DNA of 64,000 nucleotides from Galeruca laticollis (GCA_963921935.1 OY998175.1:149659309-149723308); one strand, 5' to 3'; positions 11,123-22,687 are shown, counted from the stretch's first letter. Program-made: numbers and translations. Notes: generated by a model not told the origin, from the sequence alone.

Positions 11123-11852
11123 TTAATTTTCCTTATCTGGATTAGTGTTATATATATGATTATTTATAGTTACGCCAGTAACTGTACAATTTTTAAATGT
11201 GACTTGCTTAGGTGAATCACTTATATTTTTGGTGTGCATTGAGGCAAATATATTTTGTTGCTGCTGGTTGGAACAAGAAGGCCCCAGATGTGAATTAGGC
11301 AAATTTTGTTCTTGAAAATTAGTTTCGCTGGCTGATAGCTCTTGGTTTTTATCAATTTGCGACATTATGCTTGTCGATACATTTAGGCGGTTCTGTAAGG
11401 AGTTATCTATATAGCCTTCTGCAACTTCTTTGGATTTCCAGCCCCCGTGCCATTTTAAGGTTTCTATGTTTGCCCCAGAATCCACAAGTATTGTTGCTGA
11501 GGTCCTGCGGAAACAATGTCCTGTGTATAATTTTGAGTCAGATAATTTTAAAAATTGTGCTACTTGTCTAGGCATATTCCCAAGTTTATTTATGCCTATA
11601 ACTTGTTTTGTGCAGCGTCCTCTTTGAAAATTAATAAAAAAATATTTTGTCACAACACCTGGAGGTCTTAAAAAAACATATTTTTTGAATAAGTGATAAG
11701 TTTCCGGTAATCGTGAATTTTCTGGCAATTTTCGTTTTTGTATCCGGAACAATAATAACAACTGCAGAATCCAAATCTTCAATATCCTGTATTTTCATTG
11801 AGTAGAGTTCATTTTTTCTACAGGCTCCCATAATTCCAATAGTCAAAGCTAC
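11123..11852 (-). pseudogene. Crypton recombinase gene, 3' exon (catalytic domain)
   Basis: This exon encodes the catalytic half of a tyrosine recombinase that cuts and rejoins DNA during Crypton movement. It starts at 11852 after an acceptor (TTTTTAG) and reads VALTIGIMGACRKNEL, with the first catalytic Arg in GACRKNEL. Near 11705 there is a one-base frameshift. The second frame then gives GHCFRRTSATILVDSGA (His and Arg of the H-x-x-R box), LKWHGGWKS and AEGYIDNS, whose Tyr is the likely nucleophile. The C-terminal tail (NCTVTGVTINNH) is typical of this insect family. All catalytic residues remain, but the frameshift disables the gene. Confidence 0.82.
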
Positions 11853-12702
11853 CTAAAAACATTAATATTATACTAGATTGTAAATGTTAGGCCCGGTCTT
11901 TTCAAGTGCGAATAAAATGACAGAAAAATAAATTTATTAGGAGGTCTTATTCAACAAATGAAGTGTAAATGTTTTTCAAACTGACGTAACCATTAATTTA
12001 TTATTCGTTGAATTAACACAGTAAAAATAACTATTTTAACGTTGGCTGCAATGAAATTACAATACTTGACTTCATAATATGTGTAGAGAAAGACAGTTTG
12101 ATGCACAATGTGTATATGATAGAAAAGAATAAACAATTGTTATGTTTCGCGGTCGCCTTGTAGGTAGCATAATAGATTATAGGTTAGCTGCCACTTGCTT
12201 GACAGCACTGAAATCAGTATTTCATATTTTATATAAATATTTTTTAAATAATTGCTGTAATTGTATTGAAAACGGTGTAAGGATTCTCCCTCACCCGATC
12301 TTTGAACATGGTCAATACGTCACTGTATATGCGTCACGTCCTGGGTTAACAAAATCTACTATTATTGTATCTCTTGGTCTTCGAGCTCCTTGAAATCATT
12401 GAAAAGTCCATTTAAAAATTAATCTGACAGTTTTAATTCGAACTAGGCTAGAATCGGCAATACTAAAAACAACTAATTAAAACGAGAAAAAAATCAATTC
12501 GTAGTTAATCGGCTTCAGTCAGTTGTTATTCTCAATCCGAACAAGTTTATTTCTTATAGCTCCTAATAACTTAACTGTAGAATAATGCTAGATATTCTAC
12601 ATTATATAAATTATCCGATAATGGAAAGACAAATCTAGGGTTTATTTGATAAATATATATTATTTATAACTTCATTTAGACTTAAGCTAATAATGTACTT
12701 AC
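11853..12702 (-). other. Intron 2 of the Crypton recombinase gene
   Basis: Donor GTAAGT follows ...YLATK at 12703 and acceptor TTTTTAG precedes VALTIG at 11852. The intron is phase 0 and about 850 bases long, and the junction gives a continuous family-like sequence. The short open frame inside (12142-12393, plus) shows no recognisable homology. Confidence 0.75.
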
Positions 12703-13113
12703 CTTTGTAGCGAGGTATTTATCATCAGGCGCATTGTTTATAAAACAGTTAACTTCTTCTCCAGTTAATGTTTTGGTTTTTTTCTCTAGATATCCCTCAG
12801 GTTGTCTTTTTAAAAATGCTCGTAACCTGGCATATTTTATGTTTTATGTTAATGGTGGTTCTTAGCATTGAGTATATTTTCCAGAGAGTAGATGGTTTAT
12901 TTGACTTTGCTAATTCTGCAAAGTATACAAGAAATACATTCTCTGAAAATGATTGGGCTTTTTTTAATATACGCCATTGGATAAACAGGTCATATTGTTG
13001 AAGATATATACGTTTAGATTTTTCAGGCAACAGATTGCCTGCTGTCGCCTCTGCTAACTCCCTAATCTCTGGAGGAGTTGGGACACAACTACCACTGCTG
13101 TCAGTATCAGACA
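12703..13113 (-). pseudogene. Crypton recombinase gene, N-terminal exon
   Basis: Minus strand. It begins at 13113 after acceptor CTTTTTAG and reads SDTDSSGSCVPTPPEIREL, then the DNA-binding core-binding-like domain (SKRIYLQQYDLFIQWR, SFSENVFLVYFAEL, KPSTLWKIYSMLRTTINIK). A frameshift near 12830-12840 moves to the frame reading LRAFLKRQPEGYLEKK and TLTGEEVNCFINNAPDDKYL. It ends at 12703 with donor GTAAGT. The N-terminal layout matches the KIAA1958-like/Crypton recombinases common in insects. Confidence 0.78.
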
Positions 13114-13175
13114 CTAAAAAGGAATGAAGCCATGTAATAGCTATTATTTAAATAAAATTATATAAATGTACTTAC
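13114..13175 (-). other. 62-bp intron that splits the start codon
   Basis: Donor: CATAAAAA then GTAAGT (13175-13170). Acceptor: CTTTTTAG (13115-13114) then TGTCTGATAC. Joining the exons gives AAAAATGTCTGAT, that is an ATG made of A from 13176 and TG from 13113-13112, followed directly by SDTD. Unspliced DNA has GTG there, with an in-frame TTA upstream. Confidence 0.6.
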
Positions 13176-13260
13176 TTTTTATGAAGTAATATGAATTTGA
13201 ATTTAAAATTTAAAAAATTAGACAATTAGACATATTAGTCATTTTACGTTGAGTTTACAG
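13176..13260 (-). other. Putative 5' leader exon of the Crypton gene
   Basis: Non-coding apart from the A of the split ATG. Its 5' end is not defined. Short upstream ATG triplets followed by an early stop (TTTTTTAA) are present. Confidence 0.4.
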
Positions 13261-14807
13261 GCTTTTTTATGCATTTTGGTATTTCTGAACTACTTTTACT
13301 CTGCGTAGTGCAGCAGGTGTACAGAAACGAAACACGCCTATTTTCTCTTTCTGTCAAATAAACCGTGATATTTAGAGAGCGCCACAAGTATTCATTCCAT
13401 AACAAGGTCGAGAATGAATATTCTTGCATTGCACTAGTGCTAGAATGAAGCTATTCCATAATCAAAAAATACGTCGGAATATAGAAATTCTACAATAGTC
13501 GTAGAAAAATATAATACTGTGATTATCTCCAAAAAAGACACAATAAAGGTATCCTAGAAATACAATTTTTGATATATTGATGAGATTCTGAAAAAATGTA
13601 GTTAGTTATTCTCTAAGTAAGGGGTGGGGGAAGGTTCAACCTAAAAAACAAATGTCGTAAAACTTTTTTGTTTTTTAATCGATATCAATGTTTTTGGCGT
13701 CATTTGAAAGCGTTTTTCCTCATTAATAAAATATGCTGAACAGAAATAACAAAATAGTACAATTTTGTCAACGCTATGTGAAAAAGTCGACAATTTCCCC
13801 ATCTTTCTCCGAAATTTCAAATGTAATCAGGCATTTTTTTAAATTCTGATGAAAAGGGGTTAAAAAAATAGGAATCTATTCCAAGATATAAGATTTACGA
13901 TATCAGATATAAAAATTAAGAAAATGCTTCAATTTACATTTGAAATTTCCGAGTGGATATAAAATTATCTAATTTTGTTATCAATTTTATTAAACAGAAA
14001 AACTCTTTTAAATGCAGCGAAAATCATTAATATCGGTTAAAAAACGAAAAAGTTATATATTTGTTCATAAGTTTGAACCTTCCCCACCCATTATTTGAAG
14101 AATAAAGGTAAAAAATATCCTTAATTAAATTTTTTCATAATCTCATCAAGACTTCAAAAATTGTATTTTTAGGACACCTTTAGTATGTTTTTTTGGAGTA
14201 TAATGTTTTCGAGTGTTCATTCCACTCATAGCGGACGTTTTAGAGATTGCAAAATATTTTCCAGCAATTTTTTAGGATCACTTACCTAAGGGTAATTTTT
14301 TTAAAAGTTGTACCATGATTCTTTTCTGAGATGTGGCCTACAGTCGTTCTTAGTTGTTCACCCTGTACATTTAAAATAGAATAACAAAAAAGCAATAGAG
14401 GATTTAAAACGTTTATTCACTATTAATGAACAGTACAGTAAATTTGGAAAAAGCAGGTAAAAAATTAGAAAAAAAATATCTTGTCTAGGAATCAAACCTA
14501 AAAAAAAAAAAAATTGTGTAAGCATATTACATAACAAGTGTGGAAAGTGGGAACTATTGAATGCATTCAATGAAAGCAAGAAATAAAAAGGGTATATTAA
14601 TCTGTAGTTGTCATAACGTAATATACTTTGAAACTGAATTAATAAAGTTTAACGGATACACATACATTACAGATAGTTTACAGAAAATTTATTAGAATAG
14701 TTTTTTAATAATATTGAAGTTAATAAAAATTTCACACCATAAAGATTTTGTAAAACATTACGTTAAAATCAACAGAAATCCAATCCGATTAAAGAAAATT
14801 CTATCGC

Positions 14808-14921
14808 TTACTTTTTTTCATAGAAGAGTCGCTGTTTCGAGTGCCTCAACCATTCCATAACGTACAGTTCAAAATCCTTTTCTGTGAAACATTTAAAGGT
14901 GCTCTGAATAGCAGCTGATAA
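14808..14921 (-). other. Conserved short C-terminal coding exon in R
   Basis: Minus strand. A frame after an acceptor-like TTGTTTTATCAG gives about 35 residues (containing FKCFTEKDFELYVMEWLRHS) and stops at 14810-14808. The same frame, with about six conservative changes and no stops, occurs in the R copy at 53462-53569. Six changes while remaining open suggests former constraint. I do not recognise the protein. It may be the last exon of a transposase carried by an autonomous R relative or a captured host exon. Confidence 0.45.
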
Positions 14922-14936
14922 AACAATTACTTTAGA

Positions 14937-15490
14937 TCAAATTATGCCCATGTAGATCTTTGATCGATCATCATAAACTACATCAAACTTGATTTTCAGC
15001 CAATTGACTGGGACCCATTTTCCATAAGATACATGCGGGGATCTTCAAAGGAATAATAACATATTTTATTTTGAGAAGTGACTTTTCATGATTTACCTTC
15101 TATTACATGCCTCACTCCGTTTGGCAGGTAAATTCAGGTGTGCCAAGAAAATTCATACTTCTTTTCTGTCTAAAATAATATACTATTCTCATCATGTTAT
15201 TTTCATCCTGGAACATATTGTATATTATCATCATGGAATTGTAACTTAATGAAAACTAAGCATTATTGATACACACAAAAAAACTACTTATGAGGGAGAG
15301 ATATGAACACATTATCAAGTTAAAGGAGTTTATAATTAATTGTATCCATTTGAGTATCCAATAGCTGTGTTTCTACAATAATAAATAATTGAATTCTGTT
15401 TGTTGACTGGAGCATTCAGTGTCATAAGTTACATATTCTTCAGCTTATAGGTACCATTGTAAGGGACATCTACAGCTTATTTATTGTATT
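14937..15490 (+). repeat. Repeat S, left copy
   Basis: Matches 49929-50430 at roughly 85-90% by eye: CAAATTATGCCCATG at the start, TGATCGATCATCATAAACTA, GATACATGCGGGG, and CATTCAGTGTCATAAGTTAC near the end. No coding potential is recognised. Here it begins 9 bases after R; in the other copy it follows a DUF4817 transposase fragment. Confidence 0.7.
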
Positions 15491-15989
15491 CAATGTATTT
15501 TCAAATGGAAATGAGCTTTTTAACAGAAATTTCTGTTTATAAAGTCTTAATTAGTCTCTAATTGTTTACAAGAATTGTTAGTATTAATCTTAAAATTTTC
15601 TAAAGCTGCAAAACTATATTAATGGCAATGACTACTACTACAAAAACTAGAACTAGAGATACTTGATTCAATATTTTTTGTACATTTTAATACAATGTCT
15701 GTATCAGACTATATGAAGTAGTTACTACCCTTTACCTAATCACAAACTATTTGTTTTTTATTTTATGCATGTAAGTAGCTTCTGAAACATCTTGAACATT
15801 GAAAAGAATTTTTTCTAGATTCAAGTCTCTGCCAACATATGATCATGTTTTATTATTAATAATAATATCTACCCTATTGCAATATTAAGTTTTTTGTAGG
15901 GTATAATGCATATCTAGGATTTGAAATATTGTGAATTGTATTACATAGTACAGAACGCTAACTAGTAAATCTTTTACGTGCCAGTTCTA
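15491..15989. other. AT-rich stretch, nothing recognised
   Basis: No coding, RNA or repeat structure is recognised between repeat S and the truncated end of the LINE. Confidence 0.5.
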
Positions 15990-15999
15990 TTCTGGTTGA

Positions 16000-18298
16000 G
16001 ATTTATTCATCGCTTTCAACTCTACAGTCCATTCAGCTACCCAAATACCTAAAGAGTTGTACTCTGTCCAGAATTTTATCACCTAATTTTAATTGTGGAT
16101 ACTCGATATTAATTTTACCTACAACCATCCACTTCGTTTTCTTTGTGTTGACACTTAAACCCTTTTCCTTGCATGCATTGTTTACTGCATTTAGTAGTGT
16201 TTGGAGGACTTCGAGGCTTTCTGCCATTATAGCAGTATCATCAGCGTACCTAATATTGTTAATGACTTCTCCACCAATTTTAACTTCTTGATGACGATAT
16301 CTTAGCACTTCTTCAAAGGCAGCTTCCGAGTAGACATTAAAAAGCATTTGTGACATGACACATCCCTGCCTAGCGCCACGTTTAATAGGAACTTTTTCTG
16401 AAACCTCTTGTTCCACTTGTACTCTAGCAGTCTGGTTATAGTGAAGTTTTTTGAGCAGTCTTACATCATATGAGTCAAGACCAATTCGATCTAAGCATTG
16501 AAACAGTGGTGTATGCGGTACGTCAAAGGCTTTCTCGAAATCGATGAAACATACGTAAATGTTTTTACGAAATTCTTCACTCTTTTGCAAAAGTGCATGC
16601 AGAACAACGCCTCACGGGTACCCATACCGCCTCGAAAACCAAATTGCCCATCACTGATTCTGTCCTTACAAAGTCGATATATACGATGGTGCAATGTTTT
16701 CAAAAATATTTTAAGTGTGTGACTCACCAAACTGATAAGTGGGTAGTCACCACATTCTTTTGGGTACCTCTTTTTCGGGATAGTAACAAGTAAGGATTCT
16801 AACCAGTCGTCTGGTATTTCACCAGTGCTATATATCTTGTTAAACAAGGATGCGATGATTCCAACGCTCTCGTCGTCTAATAATTTTAGCAGCTCCGCAG
16901 GTACTTAGTCCGGTCCAGGGGTCTTTCTTCGCTTTGCTTGATCTATTGCTTTTTGTACTTCGGAAACAAGGATCGGTGGGCCTTTGTCCCTGTTGGATGT
17001 TGTTTGTTGGTATTCTCTTTGGTCGTCTTTGAATAATTCTTTTATATAATTTTCCCATTCGGTACAGCGTTCCTCTACCTCACCTAATATTCTTCCACTA
17101 GAGTCTCGGATGATTGTCTTGTAAGTTTTACGTGTTTCCGTTAATTCTCTTAATTTTTTTGTGTAAGTGTAAACTGTCATGCTATTCCAGTTTTTCAATT
17201 TCTAGACAAGATTCCTTTAGCCATCGTTCTTTTGCTGCTTTAATTTTTTTCCGCATTTCCTTATGAATTTCATTATACTTTTCTCTATTTTTGGTATTGT
17301 GTTGTCTTTTTATGTCGATTAGGTCTAAAATATCCTGTGTCACCCACACCTTTTTAGCCTTGCGTTTTTTTGGTGAATTCTTTGGAGCTGTAGTCATTAT
17401 TGAAGTTTTTATTTGTTTACAGTAATCAGTGCTAGGGTCTTCAATTTTAATTTCGTGCATATTAGTGTTGATTTCTTGATAGACCTTATTTACTATGTAA
17501 GGTTCATGGAATGCATCTAGGGCTATCGTAGGGGTCTTCTGGGTTTTATTGACGATTTTTAACTTGATTTTAATTATAGAACACAAGAAAGTATGGTCTG
17601 AATGGATATATGCACCTGGGTAGGTCTTAACCGACTTTATGCAATTTTTAAATCTCTCATTGATTAATATATAATCAATCTGATTTCTTATAACGTTGCT
17701 TTCTCTATCACTTGGTGCCTTCCAGGTGTACAGTTTACGATTTGGCAGGCAGAACCACGTATTCATGACTACAAATTTTTCTTCCTGGCAGAACTGTACC
17801 AAGCGTTCTCCTCTATTATTTCGATTTCCTAATCCAAACTTACCCGTAATATTAAGAGTGTTTTCTGATACAACCTAAGCATCAAAATCACCCATTATGA
17901 TAGTAATTTCATGTTTTTTCGTCATACCTAAGGCTTCTGATATAAGTCGATAAAGAGATTCAATAACTGTGTCATCTTTGTCAGCAGTGGGTGCATACAT
18001 TTATATTAACTGGATATGCAGCTAACTGTACTAGCATTACCCGATCTGATAATGGGACAAATTCTTTTACAGATTTTGCCAGTGATTTCTTTAGAATGAC
18101 CGCTACGCCGTTTTGATGTGACTCATCGTTGGTTCCCGAGTAATATATTTGATATTCTTGTGAAGTATAGCGCCCGTTGTTTGGCCATCTTGCTTCGCAG
18201 ACTCCTAGGACAGAAGTATCGAGTCTGCCTATTTCTTGTAATAGGTTTCTTAGTTTTCCGGCTCCGTAGAGTATTTTCACGTTCCACGTGCATATTTT
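16000..18298 (-). pseudogene. RTE-like LINE: AP endonuclease and reverse transcriptase (decayed)
   Basis: Minus strand, 5' to 3'. The endonuclease begins near 18298 (WNVKILYGAGKLRNLLQE, GVCEARWP, YYSG) and continues past frame breaks near 17990 and a stop in the GDFDA block (about 17905-17880), to QIDYILINERFKN (about 17665) and HSDHTFL. Then come a linker and the reverse transcriptase: KRRKTPGPD, IPDDWLESLLVTIPKK, GQFGFRGGMGTREALF, VCFIDFEKAFD (motif A), KRGARQGCVMSQ, IRYADDTAIMAES (catalytic YADD, about 16245) and LSVNTKKTKWMV. The coding part stops at YLGS near 16033. The normal C-terminus and 3' tail are missing, so the copy is 3'-truncated or interrupted. At least four frame breaks make it inactive. 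Confidence 0.85.
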
Positions 18299-18790
18299 AA
18301 GCTTTTGGTTTTTGTTTAACGTTATTGATTATTGATTTTTTACAGGGTTTTCGCATGTTAACGACCGGGGAAGCCCTGAAATCTTGTCCTGCCTGATCGT
18401 GGGGTCCGACTCCATGATCAGTAACATTTATTTTGTCGTAATTACTTGCCATGATGAATATTCTTGGAATATCCATCAGGATCTTTAATATAGTGGTTTT
18501 CCGTTGCCTACTATATCTCCATGCCGTTGGCCGTTTGCCGGCTCATTCGCCTTTTGGAATAATTTCTCATTCCAAGGACAAGAAGGTCCAAGGACAAAAA
18601 GATGCCCTAGTCTCTTGTCAGTTCTTCCACCCTTAGCTGTTGGCTGACAAAAGAGGAACTGCTTATCCCGGCAGTAACTCGGTCGACAGAGCCTCGTTAG
18701 TTATCTAGCAGGGTGCATCAGATGCAGGTGAGGTTGTCATTTGGGTTGCTATCATCTTTACCATCACCCCTTACACCCCAAATTTTACTC
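18299..18790 (-). mobile_element. 5' untranslated region of the RTE-like LINE
   Basis: GC-richer than its surroundings. On the minus strand it runs into the endonuclease frame, with ACCCCACGATCAGGCAGGAC near 18400. The start near 18780 is placed where composition returns to AT-rich. Confidence 0.55.
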
Positions 18791-19630
18791 ACCTTATTTA
18801 AAGGAAACGGTTCCAAGTTTTTGCGATTACCTTTGAGTGTGTTTCTGTGTATAAAGTGATAATATAAATAGATTTCATGAGAATATAATACTTTGATTCA
18901 TTAAAAAAATTTATAATCATACTCGTATTATAGATATTGTTTTCTTTTAAAGACATATGACAATTAACATAACAAAATTTCAATAAACACAGAGTCTAAT
19001 CCACAGAGACACACTATACACTTCATAAAATATTTTGATTTGATTTATGCAAATAATTTTTTTATGTCTATGTTTTTGAATATGTTCCAGATTTATTTAA
19101 TAATCTTATTATTGTTTTGTTTCTGAAAATGCTTTATCTTATATAAAAAAAATTATAATTCATAATAAAAATAAACTTGGAGTTATGCAACCAAAATAAG
19201 TTTATCTAACAATTTCCGCTTTGAAACGAAACACCCTGACATAAGATCCTTATGTGTTTATAAATATTGAAGAGAAGTAAACTTAAGAATAAGAAAAGGT
19301 AAGAAAATAAAATAATTTCATTTCTTATTCGCAAATCATCTCTTACAATAAAATATTAATAATAAATAACTAATAAATTGGCGCTTAAAACAACGAAAAT
19401 AATAAAATTAACTAAAAAAATTAATAGCATATAAAGAAGGAACACTTATGTTATAAATAAAAAAAAGAAAATACTAAATAATTTAGATAAACGTTGGCAT
19501 AATAACAAAAAAATTATAATAATACCTATGTTTTTCTTCAATTTGAGTTGTATATTGAAGGGAAAAAACTGCTAAAACAAAGAAAACAAGAAGATTTAAA
19601 TAGGAACATTTTTGTATTTTTACCGTGTAA
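18791..19630. other. AT-rich stretch, nothing recognised
   Basis: Very A- and T-rich with only short frames. No homology is recognised. Confidence 0.5.
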
Positions 19631-19910
19631 GAGGTTTCATAGTGAAAACGTTCCTCTTTCTCAGCAACATCACCTTATTGCAGCTTCTCTCGATCTTTCA
19701 AACGCCTATGACATTTCTTGGAAATATATCATTTCACAGCTCAAACACTTTAACGGAAACCTCCCTATATTCATATCAAATTTCTTAAAACATAATAGAT
19801 ACTTCTTCGTAAGAATTTACAACCACGAATCGACCTCTACAACACTCGACCTTTTTTATATAGTATATGACTTTATATATTGTTTATGCAAAGGATGCAT
19901 CACTATATGA
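19631..19910 (+). pseudogene. Non-LTR reverse transcriptase fragment
   Basis: The frame holds AASLDLSNAYDISW, which fits reverse-transcriptase motif A (D-L-x-x-A-[YF]-D), followed by ISQLKHFNGNLPIFISNFLK and RYFFVRI, the usual segment between motif A and the primer-grip region in Jockey/I-type LINEs. It ends after about 90 residues in unrelated sequence. A small, isolated fragment. Confidence 0.5.
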
Positions 19911-20454
19911 TCGGTGCATTTTTCTTATCATATTTTCCTTTCTAGATCTCGATTGATTTGGGCCATGAATGTTACTGATAGTAAAAGTGTATTAGCTTTA
20001 CTATCTATCCTATAAGCAAAGATGTATAACCATGCATTACCAGCTGCAACTGACCAAACTGAACGATTGACAGCGGTATAACTCTTAACGGGGTTCTGAA
20101 GAAATGCAACTCCCCAAACACTCTCCCCTACCAGTTTGCACTAGCCAGCGTGCTATGAAAAGACTAAAAACCCCGTAAATAATGTAAACCTTATATTCCC
20201 ACAAGATAACTAATTGACTTGAAATTCCCCATCACTAGTGAAGGATACTCTTCATTCTAAAGTTTGAAGCACCAATTTACGCTTTCGTAGTTTCGAGATG
20301 GACATTCATTTTGAAGAACTGCTTCTAAACGTATTGAAAGCATAAACTAAGTAAATAGGAGTATGAATTCCATAAGAATAATATATTAACAGATTATATG
20401 ACGACAAAAAATAAACGGTTTAAAGACTAAAGCTAACTTCACCGCATGTGTGAA

Positions 20455-20760
20455 ACGCCCTGAAGAATATCCTATCAACGTTGTCACTTATATACACTTC
20501 GGAGCTGCTAACAAACCGAAATTTCTCCAAATATGACCATAAATGAAGTGTATCCGAATATATAGGGCCCGTTGTACTCGCTCTGGTGAGTTGACAATCA
20601 ATAAGGTTAATCTGTTATACATCCTGTATCGTACTGAAAAACAACCCGAAATTTCTCCAAGAATTACCAAAAATGTGGTACTTCAGATATCACAGGACCC
20701 GTTGTTATCGCTCGAGTGAGATAAAAATCAATCTATAAGACACCCTGAACAATATACAAT
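20455..20760 (+). repeat. Diverged two-copy tandem repeat (about 125-bp unit)
   Basis: CCGAAATTTCTCCAA (20517 and 20647) and GG(G/A)CCCGTTGT...TCGCTC (20568 and 20695) recur in the same order, each followed by GAG-rich sequence and a CCTG-containing end (CGCCCTG, ATCCTG, ACCCTG). A decayed satellite or internal repeat of an unidentified transposon. Confidence 0.5.
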
Positions 20761-22687
20761 GAAAAAATTGGTGACTTGTTGCCATCCGGAGGCTCTATCG
20801 TGCTAACAAGACATGTTACGAAAAGTTACGACATACACACAGAATTTTTTTCTAAAATCCGTTTTTCCCGCTGTTCTTGCTCACAAACCAAAAAATAACT
20901 TGAAAAAATCCAAAATTCTAACTTTTTTTGGGTAATCCAATTCTTTTCTCTCATATTAGATAGGGTCGGGCGGAAAACTAACAATCAAGCTTAAAGGTTA
21001 AGTTGTGCTGGGTTACTTAAAAATTTATTCACAGACGGACCCTTTGTATAATATTTTATTATCATACCTTCCCAAATCGACCACTTCTTTGAATGCTTCT
21101 TGGCTATGTTGAACAATGCTGTTGTACTCTCCTCGTCCAATCTCTTAATTTCCTCAGCTACAACTTTTTTTTCCCTAGCCTCTTTCACCATCCCCCTAAG
21201 CGTGATTGTTTATAATAGTTTATACTTGTCTTCTCTTAACGTGTGGCCTATCTACGCTGTTTTTCTTTGTTTTATAGTCCTTATCAATGTTTTTTCTCTA
21301 CCTATTCTGGTTAGTACCTCCGGATTTGTTTTCGGTACTTCGGTTCTTCAATAGAGCTACATTTCAAAAGCTTCCAGCTTTTTTGTTACTTCAGCTTATA
21401 CTCATATAGCAGCACATAGCAATGTAATAATTTCAATTTTTGATTTAGGGATAGGTTTCTATTACACATCATTGTTTTATACTGGTTGAACGCGTTTCTG
21501 CCATTTCTATTTTAGTTTTGACTTCTCCGTCCATGTTTAGGTCAGATGTAATTTGTACCTACTCATCTACCCGCTCTATAGGTCGTCCATCAAGCCATTG
21601 TCCAGCATAGTCAAGTCGTTCGCATCCCTATAATTGTTTCATGTGAAAATGTCGTTAAATACTACTTTCTCCTTTTCAAAATTGTCACTTTCCAAAAATA
21701 CTTTAGTAATGTGATCATTAAAACGATGGCACTGAAAACTTTTGAACTTCATTTATTTCGATAATCATCACGACTGAAGCTTCTCAACTATTGGTACAGT
21801 TGAATGTCATCTGCATTCATGTGAGTTACCAAATACCAAAGCTAATTACAATTACTTTTCTTTCATGTAATTTGTAATTGTAGATAATTATAATATTTGA
21901 AATCTCTAATTACAATTACTACTTATAATATATTTTTCATTTAGATTTTCAATTACAATTCAATTATAAATATTTTTCTAATTACCATTATTTTTATAAT
22001 TTCAATTACTTGTTTTTTTTAAGAGATATAGCGGTTTAAAAACAAGAAATATAATATAAAAGCATGAAATAACCACTACCCAAATAGACAAGCTTTTATA
22101 TTAAGAAACTTTTAAAAGCTTAAGTTGCCTATTTTTCATAATTGTATCCACTTGTTATGGATTTTATGCTGACATATTAAATTTTTCCCTCGCACACATA
22201 CCTATTTTGAACATTTTTGTAAACAGGTATGAATCACTAGTGAAATCATACTTGATATACGATATACATATTTGTACTGAGATTTAATCCATTTATATAA
22301 ATATATACAGGGAGTCCGGGAACTTAAAGCCAAAAATTGGGGAGCGAGTAGAGGGGGTAAAAAAATAATATTAGAAGTTTAAATAATTTTTTTTCAAACG
22401 AGCCTTCGTTTCGGTGTTATAAGTCTTAAAGGCATCGAAATAAAGGCTTATGATTTAGACATATTTTTTAAACTAACCATATATTGACAATTAATGACAG
22501 TTTTCTCCAGAATGTCTGTTTTTATAGAATATGACGAAGGTATTGCTAATAATATTTCAAAGATAGTATCTTTAGCAACAAATACAACAATTTTTTCTAA
22601 AACCAAAAATAATATGAGTACAAAATTGTTAAATGTGAAAACAAACATATCCCATTAAAAAAGTTTGGTATATATAAACAGAATGTA
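20761..22687. other. No recognised gene; AATTAC-rich cluster
   Basis: Contains an unrecognised 66-codon minus frame at 20991-21191 (KEAREKKVVAEEIKRLDEE) and, at 21830-22020, a stretch where AATTACAATTAC-type words recur on both strands. Near 22307 ACAGGGAGTCCGGGAAC resembles a transposon end. Confidence 0.4.

Larger units (their letters stand above)
10896..13512 (-). mobile_element. Crypton-like tyrosine-recombinase element
   Basis: An insertion of about 2.6 kb absent from the otherwise matching copy at 54780-54850. There the sequence passes directly from the block equivalent to ...AACACTTAAAATA to AATACTGTGATTATCTCC. There is no target duplication beyond a shared TAT, as expected for Cryptons, which integrate by tyrosine recombinase. 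It carries one spliced minus-strand recombinase gene. The left end holds a long hairpin; TTTTTCTACGACTAT near 11028 recurs inverted at the right end near 13494-13508. Confidence 0.75.
10732..14367. mobile_element. TIR DNA transposon, non-autonomous, split by a Crypton
   Basis: Starts TACAGGGTGAACAACTAAG and ends with the inverted match CTTAGTTGTTCACCCTGTA. The inverted similarity continues inward for over 150 bases (near CCATATTTCAAAAAATAG and its partner near 14330). TA flanks each end, as for Tc1/mariner-type insertion. Without the Crypton it is about 1 kb and encodes no transposase. The copy at 54013-54981 is intact in structure and sits at the same place in R. Confidence 0.75.
10292..14927 (+). 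repeat. Repeat unit R, left copy (with nested insertions)
   Basis: Both ends and all non-inserted parts match 53450-55441 in inverted orientation. The shared left edge reads CACCCACTATGCAAATAAAT; the shared right edge reads AGCTGATAAAACAAT. Inside it lie a TIR element (10732-14367) and, within that, the Crypton. The unit has no obvious terminal inverted repeats of its own. The left part (10400-10700) is rich in AACATC/GATGTT inversions. Confidence 0.75.

Noticed and set aside
12142..12393. 83-codon plus frame inside the Crypton intron
   Set aside because: No recognisable homology or splice context; it lies in a well-supported intron of the opposite strand.
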